Part shown: in pieces, positions 40,542 through 50,621 of the stretch
Layout of the letters: every line of letters begins with the position of its first letter
Numbering within the stretch: the first letter of the stretch is position 1
DNA from: Alphaproteobacteria bacterium
GTDB taxonomy: Bacteria; Pseudomonadota; Alphaproteobacteria; Caulobacterales; Caulobacteraceae
Length of the DNA stretch: 64,000 nt
Reading direction: 5' to 3'
Assembly (NCBI GenBank): GCA_018826515.1
Contig: JAHKAM010000034.1
Coordinates: 92,532 to 156,531, forward strand
Notes under the pieces: generated by a model
Seen by the model: only the letters and a program-made list of their open reading frames with translations
Database searches by the model: none
What the model was told of the DNA's origin: nothing
Position numbers and translations under genes: made by a program

Positions 40542-41402
40542 GTGGCCGAGGTCGCCGACCTGGTCACCGTCGCCCTCGACGAGCTCCTGCCGCGCGCCGA
40601 CGGCCCTGAATCGCGCCTGACCGAGGCCATGCGCTACGCCGCCCTCGGGCCCGGCAAGCGGCTGCGCCCCTTCTTCGCCCTCGAGGCGGCCAATTTGTTC
40701 GACATCGAGGAGCGGCCGGTACTGCGCGCCGCCTGCGCTCTCGAATGCGTCCACGCCTACAGCCTGGTCCACGACGACCTGCCCTGTATGGACGACGACG
40801 ACGTCCGCCGCGGCCGCCCGACGGTGCATCGCGCCTATGACGAGGCCACCGCCGTCCTCGCCGGCGACGCCCTGCAGACCGCCGCCTTCGACATCCTGCT
40901 GCACGAGGACACCCACGACGACCCGGCCGTCCGCTGCGAGCTGGCGGCGCGGCTGTCCCTGGCCAGCGGCGCCCGTGGCATGGCCGGCGGCCAGATGATC
41001 GACCTGCTCGGCGTGCGCGACGACCTCGGCGGCGTCGCCCGCATGCAGCGGCTCAAGACCGGCGCCCTGTTCACCTACGCCTTCGAGATTCCCCTGATCA
41101 TCGCCGGGGCCCGCGAGATGCACCGTCAGGCCCTGACCAGCTTCGCCCACGACATCGGCCTGGCCTACCAGATCGTCGACGACCTGCTCGACGTCGAGGG
41201 CGACGAGGACCTGCTGGGCAAGGCGGCCAACAAGGACGCCGCCCGCGGCAAGACCAATTTCGTCACCCTGCTGGGCGTCGATCAGGCGCGGCACAGGGTC
41301 GCGCATCTCGCCGACCAGTCCCGCGCCCACCTCGACGTCTTCGGTCCCGACGCCGACATCCTCAAGGCCAGTGTGGACTTCGTTCTGCAGCGGCGGTCCT
41401 GA
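40542..41402 (+). CDS. ispA: Farnesyl/geranyl diphosphate synthase
   Basis: This polyprenyl synthetase has [16 protein letters not shown], the first Asp-rich motif [10 protein letters not shown] and the second motif [11 protein letters not shown]. The [15 protein letters not shown] segment fits short-chain (C15) synthases of the IspA type. It condenses IPP with DMAPP/GPP in the cytosol. From GTG 40542 it has 286 residues. A CTG at 40491, five bases after GGGAGG, would add 17 residues and may be the real start. It precedes dxs by 118 bp. Confidence 0.93.
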   Translation: MAEVADLVTVALDELLPRADGPESRLTEAMRYAALGPGKRLRPFFALEAANLFDIEERPVLRAACALECVHAYSLVHDDLPCMDDDDVRRGRPTVHRAYDEATAVLAGDALQTAAFDILLHEDTHDDPAVRCELAARLSLASGARGMAGGQMIDLLGVRDDLGGVARMQRLKTGALFTYAFEIPLIIAGAREMHRQALTSFAHDIGLAYQIVDDLLDVEGDEDLLGKAANKDAARGKTNFVTLLGVDQARHRVAHLADQSRAHLDVFGPDADILKASVDFVLQRRS

Positions 41403-41520
41403 CGCCCGTCCGGTCCGGCCCGCGCGGGTCCGGGTGGAAAAATCAGGTCCCGTCGATCCGCTCCGCAGCGAAATGCGCTACAGCGTGTTGGTAGACTGAA
41501 GGTTTAGGTACGAACGCCGC

Positions 41521-43428
41521 ATGCCCGACACTCCGCTTCTCGATCAGGTCAACTTCCCCGCCGACACCCGGGGCTTCGACATTCCGCAGCTGAAACAGCT
41601 GGCGGACGAGCTGCGCACCGAGACCATCGACGCCGTCTCCGTCACCGGCGGCCACCTCGGCGCCGGTCTCGGCGTGGTCGAGCTGACCGTCGCCCTGCAC
41701 CATGTGTTCGAGACGCCCAAGGACATCCTGATCTGGGACGTCGGCCACCAGTGCTATCCGCACAAGATCCTGACCGGTCGCCGCGACCGCATCCGGACCC
41801 TGCGCATGCCGGGCGGACTGAGCGGCTTCACCAAGCGCAGCGAGAGCGAATACGACCCCTTCGGCGCCGCCCACGCCTCGACCTCGATCAGCGCCGCCCT
41901 CGGCTTCTGCGCCGCCCGCGACCAGAAGGGCGAATCGAACAAGGTCGTGGCCGTGATCGGCGACGGCTCCATGTCCGCCGGCATGGCCTATGAGGCGATG
42001 AACAACGCCGCCGAGACCACCAAACAGCTGGTCGTCATCCTCAACGACAACGACATGTCGATCGCCCCGCCGGTCGGCGGCATGAGCGCCTATCTGGCCA
42101 AACAGGTCTCGGGCGGCGCCTATCGCAATTTCCGCCGCTTCGGAAAGTCGGTCGCCGAACACCTGCCGCGGCCGTTCCGCAATGCCGCCCGCAAGGCCGA
42201 GGAATACGCCCGCGGCATGATCGTCGGCGGCACCTTCTTCGAGGAGCTGGGCTTCTACTACATCGGCCCGGTCGACGGGCACGACATGGACAACCTCGTC
42301 CCCATCCTCAGGAACGCCGCGGCCATCACCGATCGCCCGGTGATCGTCCATGTCGTGACCCAGAAGGGCAAGGGCTACGCCCCCGCCGAGTCCAGCGCCG
42401 ACAAGCTGCATGCGGTGGTCAAGTTCGACGTCGTCTCCGGCAAACAATCCAAGTCCGTCTCCAACGCCCCCAGCTACACCAAGGTGTTCGGGACCGAGCT
42501 GATCAAGCGGGCCGAGCGCGACCCCACCATCGTCGCCATCACCGCCGCCATGCCCTCGGGCACGGGCCTCGACCTGTTCGGCCAGGCCTTCCCCGAGCGC
42601 ACCTATGACGTCGGCATCGCCGAGCAGCACGCCGTCACCTTCGCCGCCGGCCTCGCCGCCGACGGGATGAAGCCGGTCTGCGCCATCTATTCGACCTTCC
42701 TCCAGCGCGGCTACGACCAGGTCGTCCACGACGTCGCCATCCAGTCCCTGCCGGTCCGTTTCGCCATGGACCGCGCCGGCCTGGTGGGCGCCGACGGCTG
42801 CACCCATGCCGGCAGTTTCGACATCGGCTTCATGGGCGCGCTGCCCGGCATGGTCCTGATGGCCGCCGCCGACGAGGCCGACCTCGCCGCCATGATCGCC
42901 ACCAGCCTCGAGATCGACGACCGCCCCTCGGCCTTCCGCTATCCGCGCGGCGACGGCGTCGGGGTCGAGATTCCCGAACTCGCCGCCCCGCTGGAGATCG
43001 GCAAGGGCCGTATCGTCCGCGAGGGCACGACCGTCGCCATCCTGTCGCTCGGCACCCGGCTGCAGGAATCGCTCAAGGCCGCCGACGCCCTCGCCGCCCG
43101 CGGCGTCTCGGCCACCGTCGCCGACGCCCGTTTCGCCAAACCGCTCGACGCCGACCTGATCCTGCGCCTGGCCCGCGAGCATGAATGCCTGATCACGGTG
43201 GAGGAGGGGGCCATGGGCGGCTTCGGCGCCTTCGTGCTCCAGCTCCTGTCCGACAAGGGCGCCCTCGACGCCGGCCTGAAGATCCGCACCCTGTGCCTGC
43301 CCGACGTCTTCCAGGACCAGGACAATCCGGCCGCCATGTACGCCACGGCCGGCCTCAACGCCGACCACATCGCGGCGGCCGCCCTGCAGGCCCTGGGCGT
43401 CGAGGCGACGCGGGCGGTGAGGGCCTAG
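41521..43428 (+). CDS. dxs: 1-deoxy-D-xylulose-5-phosphate synthase
   Basis: The 635-residue protein is full-length Dxs. It has [15 protein letters not shown] near residues 78-92, the thiamine-diphosphate motif [17 protein letters not shown] (about 147-163), the transketolase pyrimidine domain with [16 protein letters not shown] (about 365-380) and a C-terminal regulatory domain. It joins pyruvate and glyceraldehyde 3-phosphate in the first step of the MEP isoprenoid pathway. ispA upstream and ispH at 55.7 kb belong to the same route. Confidence 0.97.
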   Translation: MPDTPLLDQVNFPADTRGFDIPQLKQLADELRTETIDAVSVTGGHLGAGLGVVELTVALHHVFETPKDILIWDVGHQCYPHKILTGRRDRIRTLRMPGGLSGFTKRSESEYDPFGAAHASTSISAALGFCAARDQKGESNKVVAVIGDGSMSAGMAYEAMNNAAETTKQLVVILNDNDMSIAPPVGGMSAYLAKQVSGGAYRNFRRFGKSVAEHLPRPFRNAARKAEEYARGMIVGGTFFEELGFYYIGPVDGHDMDNLVPILRNAAAITDRPVIVHVVTQKGKGYAPAESSADKLHAVVKFDVVSGKQSKSVSNAPSYTKVFGTELIKRAERDPTIVAITAAMPSGTGLDLFGQAFPERTYDVGIAEQHAVTFAAGLAADGMKPVCAIYSTFLQRGYDQVVHDVAIQSLPVRFAMDRAGLVGADGCTHAGSFDIGFMGALPGMVLMAAADEADLAAMIATSLEIDDRPSAFRYPRGDGVGVEIPELAAPLEIGKGRIVREGTTVAILSLGTRLQESLKAADALAARGVSATVADARFAKPLDADLILRLAREHECLITVEEGAMGGFGAFVLQLLSDKGALDAGLKIRTLCLPDVFQDQDNPAAMYATAGLNADHIAAAALQALGVEATRAVRA

Positions 43429-43436
43429 GCGCCAGT

Positions 43437-43492
43437 TTCTCCCTCCCCTTCATGGGGAGGGACGGCGAGGTGCAGCCGAGCCCGGGTGGGGA
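43437..43492. repeat. Single-arm intergenic repeat after dxs
   Basis: CTCCCCTTCATGGGGAGGG followed by GGGTGGGG is related to the inverted element at 17152-17273. It directly abuts the truncated gene remnant at 43493. Confidence 0.65.
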
Positions 43493-43690
43493 ACGCCAGT
43501 CCCGCACCGCCGGCGCCCGCCCTCGCCCAGGAGGCCGAGGCCCCGTCCGGCCCCATCCAGGTGATACGTCCCGACGACACCGCCATGACCTGCGCCGCCG
43601 TTTCCGATGAGGCGGCCCAACTCAGCGCCGCCATGATCGCCGAGCTCGACGCACGGTTACGCGCCCTGCGCCGGGTCTTCATCTTCAAGA
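43493..43690 (+). pseudogene. Remnant of a secreted-protein gene
   Basis: One frame reads PAPALAQEAEAPSGPIQVIR and then DDTAMTCAAVSDEAAQLSAAMIAELDARLRAL with genome-like codon use. It begins with what looks like the end of a signal peptide (ALAQ) but has no start or hydrophobic core. The intergenic repeat sits where the 5' end should be. After about 43680 the codon bias disappears, although the frame stays open to 43863. A complete short gene starting at GTG 43486 cannot be excluded. Confidence 0.45.
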
Positions 43691-43837
43691 AGTGGAAGGC
43701 CCGGCAGCACGAGCGCGCCTGCGGCCGCCCGTCGATCGGCCTGCCCCTGATCTGGACGAACGAACAGAACGTCACACCTCGGTACGGGCGCAACAATCCC
43801 TTGAGATATCAAAAGACTAATGAGTCGCCGCCCCGCC

Positions 43838-43864
43838 TTGACCAAACCGGGTCCCGCCTATAGG
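43838..43864 (+). promoter_or_regulatory. Candidate promoter of the F0 ATP synthase operon
   Basis: TTGACC (43838-43843) and TATAGG (43859-43864) are separated by 15 bases, 70 bases before atpI. This fits a housekeeping sigma promoter of this group. Confidence 0.5.
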
Positions 43865-43933
43865 TTCCGCGCCGAATTCAGACCCCCTTCGACGCCCGCC
43901 TCCCGGCGCCAGCGTTGAGGCGCTGAGCAGGCC

Positions 43934-44296
43934 ATGCCCCCGATCGAGGAAACCCGCGAAGAGACGATCAAACGTCTCAACGCCCAGGCCGACTCGCTCA
44001 AGGCGCGGGCGACCCCGGAGCCGCCACAGTATGGCGGAGCGGCGGCCGGCTACGGCTACCGCATCATGGCCGAGATGCTCGGTGGTGTGTTCGTGGGTCT
44101 GGGGCTGGGCTGGGGATTCGACCTGATGGTCGGGTCCATGCCCTGGGGAATCATCGTCGGAACCCTTCTGGGATTCGGCGTGTCGATCTGGTTGGCGGTG
44201 CATTCCGCCAAAAAGCTGAGCGCCCGCGCGCTGAAGGAATACGGTCCCCCCCGGGACCTTCCGGACGACGCGGACGAGGACGAACAGGACCGCTGA
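43934..44296 (+). CDS. atpI: ATP synthase F0-associated protein AtpI
   Basis: The 120-residue protein has a charged N-terminus, two transmembrane helices (about 46-64 and 71-92) separated by a short VGSMPWG turn, and an acidic tail. This is the alphaproteobacterial AtpI/DUF2730-like layout seen directly before atpB. AtpI helps assemble the c-ring and may aid Mg2+ uptake. It starts the F0 operon; the F1 genes are elsewhere, as is usual in alphaproteobacteria. Confidence 0.9.
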   Translation: MPPIEETREETIKRLNAQADSLKARATPEPPQYGGAAAGYGYRIMAEMLGGVFVGLGLGWGFDLMVGSMPWGIIVGTLLGFGVSIWLAVHSAKKLSARALKEYGPPRDLPDDADEDEQDR

Positions 44297-44347
44297 CCGA
44301 ACCGCCTCACGGCGATTCGGCGTTTTTGATTTGGGAGACCCGGCGGC

Positions 44348-45130
44348 ATGGCCGACCCGATGCATCAGTTCGAGGTTAAGCCGGTGGTGGAGATCGCCCC
44401 GGTAAACGTGCCTGGCCTCGGGCTGGTTGACCTTTCGATCACCAACTCGACCGTGGCCATGTTCGTGGCCGCGACGATGATCATTCTCTTCTTCGCCGTC
44501 GTCACCGCCTCGCCGAAGGTCGTCCCCGGACGGCTTCAGGTCGTCGGCGAGGGGATGTTCAGCTTCATCGACGATCTCGCGACCGGCATCATCGGCTCGC
44601 AGGGCCGCGCCTTCTTCCCCTTCGTCTTCACCCTCTTCATCTTCCTGCTGGCGATGAACATGCTGGGCATGTTCACGGTCTTCACCGCCACGGCCCAGCT
44701 GGCCGTCGCCCTGACCTTCGCCATGATGAGCTTCCTGCTCGTGGTCGTCGTCGGCCTCGTCCGCAACGGCCTCGGCTTCTTCAAGCTGTTCCTGCCGTCG
44801 GGCGTGCCCTGGTATCTGTGGTGGCTGGTGGTGCCGATCGAGGTCATCTCCTTCCTGCTGCGCCCCGTGACCCTGTCGCTTCGTCTGTTCGGCAACATGC
44901 TCGGCGGCCACGTCGCCATGAAGGTGTTCGCCGGCTTCATCGTCTCGCTGGGCGCGGTCGCCTCGGCCGGCGGCGTCGCCTACCTCGCCTATGTGGCGGC
45001 CGTGCTCGCCTTCGGCGGTGTGCTGGCCCTGACGGCGCTGGAGTTTCTGGTCGCCTTCCTGCAAGCCTTCGTGTTCGCGGTCCTGACCTGCGTCTATCTG
45101 AACGACGCCGTTCACGCCGGTGACCACTGA
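44348..45130 (+). CDS. atpB: ATP synthase F0 subunit a
   Basis: The 260-residue protein has the subunit a features: MHQFEVKPVVEI at the start, five to six transmembrane helices, and TLSLRLFGNMLGGHVAMKV (about 176-194) holding the essential Arg that faces the c-ring. It ends with AFVFAVLTCVYLNDAVHAGDH. It forms the proton half-channels. The gap to atpE is 45 bases. Confidence 0.97.
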   Translation: MADPMHQFEVKPVVEIAPVNVPGLGLVDLSITNSTVAMFVAATMIILFFAVVTASPKVVPGRLQVVGEGMFSFIDDLATGIIGSQGRAFFPFVFTLFIFLLAMNMLGMFTVFTATAQLAVALTFAMMSFLLVVVVGLVRNGLGFFKLFLPSGVPWYLWWLVVPIEVISFLLRPVTLSLRLFGNMLGGHVAMKVFAGFIVSLGAVASAGGVAYLAYVAAVLAFGGVLALTALEFLVAFLQAFVFAVLTCVYLNDAVHAGDH

Positions 45131-45175
45131 CCTTTCCACCCACCCTTCAATCGCTTCATTCAAAGGACGAAAATC

Positions 45176-45400
45176 ATGGAAGCTGAAGCCGCAAAATACA
45201 TCGGGGCCGGCCTCGCCACCCTCGGCATGATCGGCGCCGGCATCGGCGTTGGCACCATCTTCTCGGGCTTCCTGCAGGGCGCCCTGCGGAACCCGTCGGC
45301 CGCGTCGGGCCAGTTCACCAACCTGGTCCTCGGCTTCGCCCTGACCGAAGCCCTGGGCATTCTGGCCTTCGTGCTCGGCCTGCTGATCCTCTTCAGCTAG
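45176..45400 (+). CDS. atpE: ATP synthase F0 subunit c
   Basis: The 74-residue protein forms a helical hairpin. The first helix contains [20 protein letters not shown], the polar loop includes [11 protein letters not shown] (cf. the RNP loop) and the second helix carries the proton-binding Glu in FALTEALGI near residue 60. Subunits assemble into the rotor ring. Alphaproteobacteria use Glu at this position. It lies between atpB and the two b-type genes. Confidence 0.97.
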   Translation: MEAEAAKYIGAGLATLGMIGAGIGVGTIFSGFLQGALRNPSAASGQFTNLVLGFALTEALGILAFVLGLLILFS

Positions 45401-45477
45401 GCCTGACGACCCTCCCGGGCGGCGGTCGGTCCCTGCGGACCGTCGCCGCCCGTCGCTCTTTCTGAACCGGACTGATC

Positions 45478-46092
45478 ATGGCTGTGCAATCCAGCGACGC
45501 CCCTCCGCCCCAGGACATCCTGCCGCAAACCGCTGTCGCCATCCGCGACGGCGAGGTCGCGCCGGCCGATACCCACGCAGGGACCGAGGCCGCGCATGAT
45601 TCCGGCGGCGGTCTGCCGCAGTTCGAGTTCCAGTGGTGGGCCGGCCAGATCTTCTGGACGCTGATCATCTTCGCTGTCCTCTACGTCCTGCTGTCGCGGG
45701 TCTTCCTGCCCCGTCTGCGCCGGGTGAAGGACGAGCGCGCCGCCACCATTTCAACCGCCGTCGACACCGCCCGTCAGGTCCAGGCCGAGGCCGCCGGCCA
45801 GGCCGAGATCGCCAAGGCCGAAGTCGCACAGGCCCGCGCCGCCTCGCGCGCCACCGCCGCCGCCGCCAAGGCCCGCGTGACCGAGGCCGCCAACGCCCGC
45901 GCCGCCGAGGAAGAGGCCGTCGTCAACGCCCGTATCGCCGAGGCCGAGACCGCCATCGGCAAGACCCGCGACGCCGCCATGACCAATGTCTCGACCATCG
46001 CCTCCGACACGGCCCGCGCCATCGTCGAGAAGCTGACCGGCAAGGCCGCCACCGCCGCTGAAGCCGACGCCGCCGTCAAGGGAGCCGCCTGA
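45478..46092 (+). CDS. atpF': ATP synthase F0 subunit b'
   Basis: The 204-residue protein has an unusually long soluble N-terminus (about 50 residues), one transmembrane helix ([20 protein letters not shown]) and a long Ala-rich coiled coil typical of b/b' stator stalks. Two different b-type subunits, as here, are standard in alphaproteobacteria. It overlaps the next gene by one base (TGATG). Confidence 0.93.
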   Translation: MAVQSSDAPPPQDILPQTAVAIRDGEVAPADTHAGTEAAHDSGGGLPQFEFQWWAGQIFWTLIIFAVLYVLLSRVFLPRLRRVKDERAATISTAVDTARQVQAEAAGQAEIAKAEVAQARAASRATAAAAKARVTEAANARAAEEEAVVNARIAEAETAIGKTRDAAMTNVSTIASDTARAIVEKLTGKAATAAEADAAVKGAA

Positions 46093-46607
46093 TGCCCGCC
46101 TTCTTCACCGGCGAGTTCTGGGATCTCGCCAACGCTGAATTCTGGGTCGGCGCCGGTCTGGTCGCCTTCTTCGCCATCCTGGTGCTGGTGAAGGTCCCCG
46201 CCGCCATCGCCGCCCAGCTGGACGGCGCTGCGGCGAAGATCCAGTCCGAGCTCGACGAGGCCGCCCGTCTGCGCGCCGAGGCCGAGGCCCTGCTGGCCCA
46301 GATCCGCGCCGAGAAGGCCGAGGCCGAGGCCCAGGCCGCCGAAATGCTCGCCGCCGCCGAGGCCGACGCCCGCGTCATGGAGGCCGAGGCCAGGATCAAG
46401 CTGGAAGAGACCCTGGCCCGCCGTCAGGCCCTGGCCGAGCGTCGCATCGCCCAGGCCGAGGTTCAGGCCACCGCCGAGGTCAAGGCCGCCGCCGCCGACC
46501 TGGCCGCCCGCGCCGCGGAACAGATCCTGACCGCCCGTCTGGCCGGCCAGAAATCCGATCCGCTGCTCGACGCGGCCATCGGCCAGATCGGCACGCGGCT
46601 CAACTAG
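46092..46607 (+). CDS. atpF: ATP synthase F0 subunit b
   Basis: The 171-residue protein has [25 protein letters not shown] as the membrane anchor (residues about 9-33) and then a continuous Ala/Glu/Arg coiled coil to the end. It pairs with b' as the peripheral stalk joining F0 to F1. It is the last gene of atpI-B-E-F'-F. The convergent membrane protein gene ends 90 bases downstream. Confidence 0.95.
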   Translation: MPAFFTGEFWDLANAEFWVGAGLVAFFAILVLVKVPAAIAAQLDGAAAKIQSELDEAARLRAEAEALLAQIRAEKAEAEAQAAEMLAAAEADARVMEAEARIKLEETLARRQALAERRIAQAEVQATAEVKAAAADLAARAAEQILTARLAGQKSDPLLDAAIGQIGTRLN

Positions 46608-46662
46608 GTCAGGCCACCCCCGGGTCCGACCTTGGGTCGGCCCGAGGACAGGCTCCGGGTCG

Positions 46663-46679
46663 ACGGGGCGGAGCCCCGT
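46663..46679. terminator. Hairpin between atpF and a convergent gene
   Basis: ACGGGGC-GGA-GCCCCGT is a perfect seven-pair stem without a clear T-run. A second small stem (CCGACC / GGTCGG) lies at about 46626-46640. Confidence 0.35.
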
Positions 46680-46697
46680 GATCGCGGTCCAACAAAG

Positions 46698-47183
46698 TCA
46701 GTGCGCCGGGGCTCCGGCGGGCGCATGCGTCCGCTTGTCCCGCTCGACCAGCCGACCATAGACCCCGCCCAGCACGATCCCGTAGATGGCGTGGCTGGCG
46801 ATCATCCAGGCGAGGGTTCCGAAACCGGCCTGCATGAAGAAGATGCCCACCGGTCGCCCGCCCAGCGCGCCGACCATGGGCGCGACCGTCAGTCCCATGA
46901 CGATGAAGGCCACCACGGCGAACAGTATGCCCTTGGACTCCGGCGTATCCGTCGGAAGCCGCGGGCACAGCACGCCAAAGAGCGGTCCCAGTACAAACGT
47001 CCCGACGAGGAAGTGAGCGGCCCAGCCGACGGCCAGCAGGTCTGGCGTCTGCAACATGACCGAAAGCAATCGCGGAAAACTGGCCGCCCAGGGACCGAAG
47101 TACAGATTGGCGGCTTCAAGCGCCGATACTGCGAGCGTCGCGGCCAGGCCGGCGATCAACCCCTTTTGTACGCGTGACATCAT
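46698..47183 (-). CDS. Small polytopic membrane protein (DUF6789-like)
   Basis: From the ATG at 47183 the protein has 161 residues with four to five hydrophobic helices: KGLIAGLAATLAVSALEA, AHFLVGTFVLGPLFGVL, ILFAVVAFIVMGLTVAP and WMIASHAIYGIVLGGVYG. It ends with a charged tail. Glycines in the helices (HFLVGTxxLGPxFG, SHxxYGxxLG) resemble small DUF6789/YagU-type proteins. Its function is unknown. It lies downstream of gcvPB on the same strand with a 96-bp gap. Confidence 0.72.
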   Translation of the reverse strand: MMSRVQKGLIAGLAATLAVSALEAANLYFGPWAASFPRLLSVMLQTPDLLAVGWAAHFLVGTFVLGPLFGVLCPRLPTDTPESKGILFAVVAFIVMGLTVAPMVGALGGRPVGIFFMQAGFGTLAWMIASHAIYGIVLGGVYGRLVERDKRTHAPAGAPAH

Positions 47184-47279
47184 GACCGTAGCGCCTCCCA
47201 ACGCCTGTTCCGATTACGCGAGGGGAAGCATACGCCTCTTGTGAAGGACGTCGTTCACATTGCCGTGCGCGGCTGAAGG

Positions 47280-48851
47280 CTATTCGGCGGCGATGTTCGA
47301 GCCTTCCGGCGCAGTCCAGCGCAGCACCGGCGAACGGGCGGCCCGGGTCTCGTCCAGCCGCTTCAGCGGCGCATGGAACGGCGCGCCCTTGAACCGGTCG
47401 ACGTCGCCGGCCTTGGCCGCCCCGGCCAGCGCCCGCATGGCGTGGATGAAGCGATCCAGCTCCTGCTTGGACTCGGTCTCGGTCGGCTCGATCAGCATGG
47501 CCCCGTGGACGACCAGCGGGAAATACATGGTCATCGGGTGGAAACCCTCGTCGATCATCGCCTTGGCGAAGTCGAGCGTGGTGACGTCCGTGCCCTTCAG
47601 CCATTCGTCGTCGAACAGGGCCTCGTGCATGCAGGGGCCGTCCGGGAAAGCCGCCGACATCACGTCGGAGAGCCGGGCCTTGATGTAGTTGGCGTTGAGC
47701 ACGGCGTCCTCGGCGACCTGACGCAGGCCGTCCGAACCGTGGCTCATCATGTAGCTGAGGGCGCGGGTGTACATGCCCATCTGGCCCTGGAAGGCGCACA
47801 TCCGGCCGAAGGCCTGCGCCGCCTCATCTTCCTCGCGTTCGATCAGGCGATAGCCATCCGCGTCGTGCACGACCCAGGGGGCCGGTGCGAACGGCGCCAG
47901 GGCCGCCGACAGCACGACCGGACCCGAGCCCGGACCGCCGCCGCCGTGCGGCGTCGAGAAGGTCTTGTGCAGGTTGATGTGCATGGCGTCGACGCCCAGA
48001 TCGCCCGGCCGGACCCGGCCGACGATGGCGTTGAAGTTGGCGCCGTCGCAGTAGAAATAGGCCCCGGCCTCGTGGGTGAGGCGGCTGATCTCGAGGATGT
48101 CGCGCTCGAACAGGCCGCAGGTGTTCGGATTGGTCACCATGATGGCGGCGACGTCCGGACCCAGCTTGGACGCCAGATCGGCCACATCCACCCGACCGTC
48201 GTCCGTCTGGGCGACTTCGACGACCGTGTAGCCGACGAAGGCGGCGGTGGCCGGATTGGTGCCGTGGGCCGAGGTCGGCACCAGCACCTTGCGGCGCGTT
48301 TCATGCTCGCCCGAGGCCTCGTGGGCCGCCCGGATGGCCATCAGACCGCACAGCTCGCCATGGGCGCCGGCCTTCGGCGACAGGGCCACGGCCGGCATGC
48401 CGGTCAGGGTCTTGAGCCAGTGCGCCAGCGTATCCATCAGCTCCAGCGCGCCCTGCACGGTGGACGTGGGCTGCAGCGGGTGGATGTCGGAGAAGCCCGG
48501 CAGACGCGCCATCTTCTCATTGAGGCGCGGGTTGTGCTTCATCGTGCACGAGCCCAGCGGATAGATGGCCAGGTCGATGGCGTGGTTCTTCTGCGACAGC
48601 CGCACATAGTGCCGCATCGTCTCGGGCTCCGAGAGACCCGGCAGGCCGATCGGATTCCTGCGGACCAGATCGCCGAGATCCGACCCGTCGGTCGTCGGCT
48701 CGGGCAGATCGACGCCGGTCTTGCCCCAGCCGTCGCTCTCGAAGATCAGGTGCTCGTCCTGCAGCAGGCCCCGGCCGCCGGTCAGGGTGGCGGGCTTGTT
48801 CTCGACGCGGTTCGGGGTGGTCGGGCGGCCGACGGTGTTCATGGTGCTCAT
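47280..48851 (-). CDS. gcvPB: Glycine dehydrogenase (decarboxylating) subunit 2
   Basis: The 523-residue protein carries the PLP lysine in HINLHKTFSTPHGGGGPG, with DGANFNAI, LGSCTMKHNPRLNE and MVTNPNTCGLFE upstream. This is the C-terminal half of the P-protein in its split form. With GcvPA it decarboxylates glycine and passes the aminomethyl group to lipoyl-GcvH. AGGAG precedes the ATG, and gcvPA ends 12 bases upstream. Confidence 0.97.
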   Translation of the reverse strand: MSTMNTVGRPTTPNRVENKPATLTGGRGLLQDEHLIFESDGWGKTGVDLPEPTTDGSDLGDLVRRNPIGLPGLSEPETMRHYVRLSQKNHAIDLAIYPLGSCTMKHNPRLNEKMARLPGFSDIHPLQPTSTVQGALELMDTLAHWLKTLTGMPAVALSPKAGAHGELCGLMAIRAAHEASGEHETRRKVLVPTSAHGTNPATAAFVGYTVVEVAQTDDGRVDVADLASKLGPDVAAIMVTNPNTCGLFERDILEISRLTHEAGAYFYCDGANFNAIVGRVRPGDLGVDAMHINLHKTFSTPHGGGGPGSGPVVLSAALAPFAPAPWVVHDADGYRLIEREEDEAAQAFGRMCAFQGQMGMYTRALSYMMSHGSDGLRQVAEDAVLNANYIKARLSDVMSAAFPDGPCMHEALFDDEWLKGTDVTTLDFAKAMIDEGFHPMTMYFPLVVHGAMLIEPTETESKQELDRFIHAMRALAGAAKAGDVDRFKGAPFHAPLKRLDETRAARSPVLRWTAPEGSNIAAE

Positions 48852-48863
48852 GATCCGGGCTCC

Positions 48864-50207
48864 TTACGCGCAGACCTTGGCGAGCGCGCTCGCCAGGATT
48901 TTGATGTCGGTATCCAGGGTCATCTCGGTCGCGGCGACCAGCAGGACGTCGTCCATGCCGGCGGCGGGGGCGAGACGGCTGTAGGGCACGCCGGCCAGGA
49001 TGCGGTGCTGGGCCAGTTGCTCGACCACCTCGGCCGCGGGTTTCGGCAGACGAACGGCGAACTCATTGAAGAACCGCGGGGTCAGGACCTCGACGCCGGG
49101 GATGGCCGCCAGCGCATCACGCGTCGCCAGCGCCTTCTCGTGGTTCAGCAGGGCCATCTTCCGCAGCCCCGTCTCGCCCAGCAGGCTCATGTGGATGGTG
49201 AAGGCCAGGGTGCACAGGCCCGAGTTGGTGCAGATGTTCGACGTCGCCTTGTCGCGGCGGATGTGCTGCTCGCGGGTCGACAGGGTCAGGACGAAGCCGC
49301 GCTTGCCGTCGGCGTCCACCGTCTCGCCGGTCAGGCGGCCGGGCATCTGGCGGACCAGCTTTTCGCGGCAGGCGAACAGTCCGACGTAGGGGCCGCCGAA
49401 ATTCAGGGCGTCGCCGATCGACTGGCCCTCGGCGGCGACGATGTCGGCCCCCATCTCGCCCGGCGATTTCAGCAGGCCCATCGACACGGCCTCTGTGACG
49501 ACGACGATCAGCAGGGCGCCGGCGGCGTGGGCGGCCTCGGCGATCTTCGTGACGTCGGTGGCCGTGCCGAACACGTTCGGCGTCTGGACGACGACGCAGG
49601 CGGTGTCCGGTCCGATCTGGGCGATCACATCCGCCTCGGCGTCGACCGCGGCGGGCAGGACCTGGGTCTCGACGCCGACGGCGTGGACCACGGTCTCGGT
49701 CGCCCGGACATAGTGCGGATGCACCCCGCCCGAGATCACCGCCTTGTTGCGGCGGGTCACGCGGGTGGCCATCAGCACGCCCTCGGCCATGGCGGTCGAG
49801 CCGTCATAGAGGCTGGCGTTCGCCACCGGCATGCCGGTCAGGTTCGCGACCTGGGTCTGGAACTCGTACAGATACTGCAGCGTGCCCTGGGCGATTTCCG
49901 GCTGGTAGGGCGTGTAGCTGGTCAGGAACTCCGACCGCTGGATCACATGGTCCACCGTGGCCGGGACGTGATGCTTGTACGCCCCCGCGCCGCAGAAGAA
50001 GGGCACGGAGCCCGCCGAGGCGTTCTTCGCCGCCATGGCCCCGAGCGCCCGCTCGACCTCCAGTTCGCCCGCCACGCGGGGCAGGTCGACGAAGCCGTCG
50101 CGTCGGGCGGCTTCGGGCACGTCCACGAACAGGTCGTCGATGGATTTGGCCCCGATGGCCGCCAGCATGGCGGAGCGGTCGTCGGGCGTCAGGGGGAGGT
50201 AGCGCAT
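48864..50207 (-). CDS. gcvPA: Glycine dehydrogenase (decarboxylating) subunit 1
   Basis: The 447-residue protein is the N-terminal half of the P-protein. [38 protein letters not shown] (which shapes the active site), [20 protein letters not shown] and [15 protein letters not shown] are all family-typical. It has no PLP lysine; the active site is completed by GcvPB. It is the third gene in gcvT-H-PA-PB. Confidence 0.97.
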   Translation of the reverse strand: MRYLPLTPDDRSAMLAAIGAKSIDDLFVDVPEAARRDGFVDLPRVAGELEVERALGAMAAKNASAGSVPFFCGAGAYKHHVPATVDHVIQRSEFLTSYTPYQPEIAQGTLQYLYEFQTQVANLTGMPVANASLYDGSTAMAEGVLMATRVTRRNKAVISGGVHPHYVRATETVVHAVGVETQVLPAAVDAEADVIAQIGPDTACVVVQTPNVFGTATDVTKIAEAAHAAGALLIVVVTEAVSMGLLKSPGEMGADIVAAEGQSIGDALNFGGPYVGLFACREKLVRQMPGRLTGETVDADGKRGFVLTLSTREQHIRRDKATSNICTNSGLCTLAFTIHMSLLGETGLRKMALLNHEKALATRDALAAIPGVEVLTPRFFNEFAVRLPKPAAEVVEQLAQHRILAGVPYSRLAPAAGMDDVLLVAATEMTLDTDIKILASALAKVCA

Positions 50208-50239
50208 GGCGGGGGAGGTCCGTGCGGGAGGGAAGGGGC

Positions 50240-50602
50240 TTAGAGCGTGGCCAGGAAGGCGTCGTAGGCGGCGCGGTCCATCAGACCGTCGGTCGAGGCC
50301 TCGGACACGCGGATCTTGGCGAACCAGCCTTCACCTTCGGGATCGGCGTTGACCGTCTCGGGGGCGGAGGCGAGGGCGGCGTTGCCCTCGAGCACTTCGC
50401 CCGAAACGGGGGCGTAAACGTCCGAGGCGGCCTTGACGCTCTCGACGACGGCGAAGCTGTCGCCCTTCGAAACGGTCTTGCCCGCCTCCGGGGTCTCGAC
50501 GAACACCACGTCGCCCAGGGCGTCAGCGGCGTGCTTCGAAATACCGACGGTGGCGACGTCGCCGTCGAGGCGAACCCACTCGTGATCCTTGGTGAAATGC
50601 AT
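50240..50602 (-). CDS. gcvH: Glycine cleavage system H protein
   Basis: The 120-residue protein has [21 protein letters not shown] at its start and the lipoylated lysine in [18 protein letters not shown] (about residue 60). It carries the aminomethyl group between the P and T proteins on its lipoyl arm. It lies 19 bases after gcvT and 32 bases before gcvPA. Confidence 0.97.
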   Translation of the reverse strand: MHFTKDHEWVRLDGDVATVGISKHAADALGDVVFVETPEAGKTVSKGDSFAVVESVKAASDVYAPVSGEVLEGNAALASAPETVNADPEGEGWFAKIRVSEASTDGLMDRAAYDAFLATL

Positions 50603-50621
50603 CGGTCTGTCTCCGAAAGGC

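Noticed and set aside
47373..50243. 956-codon open frame antisense to gcvPA/gcvPB
   Set aside because: Same mirror-frame artefact; it crosses two well-identified genes and their junction.
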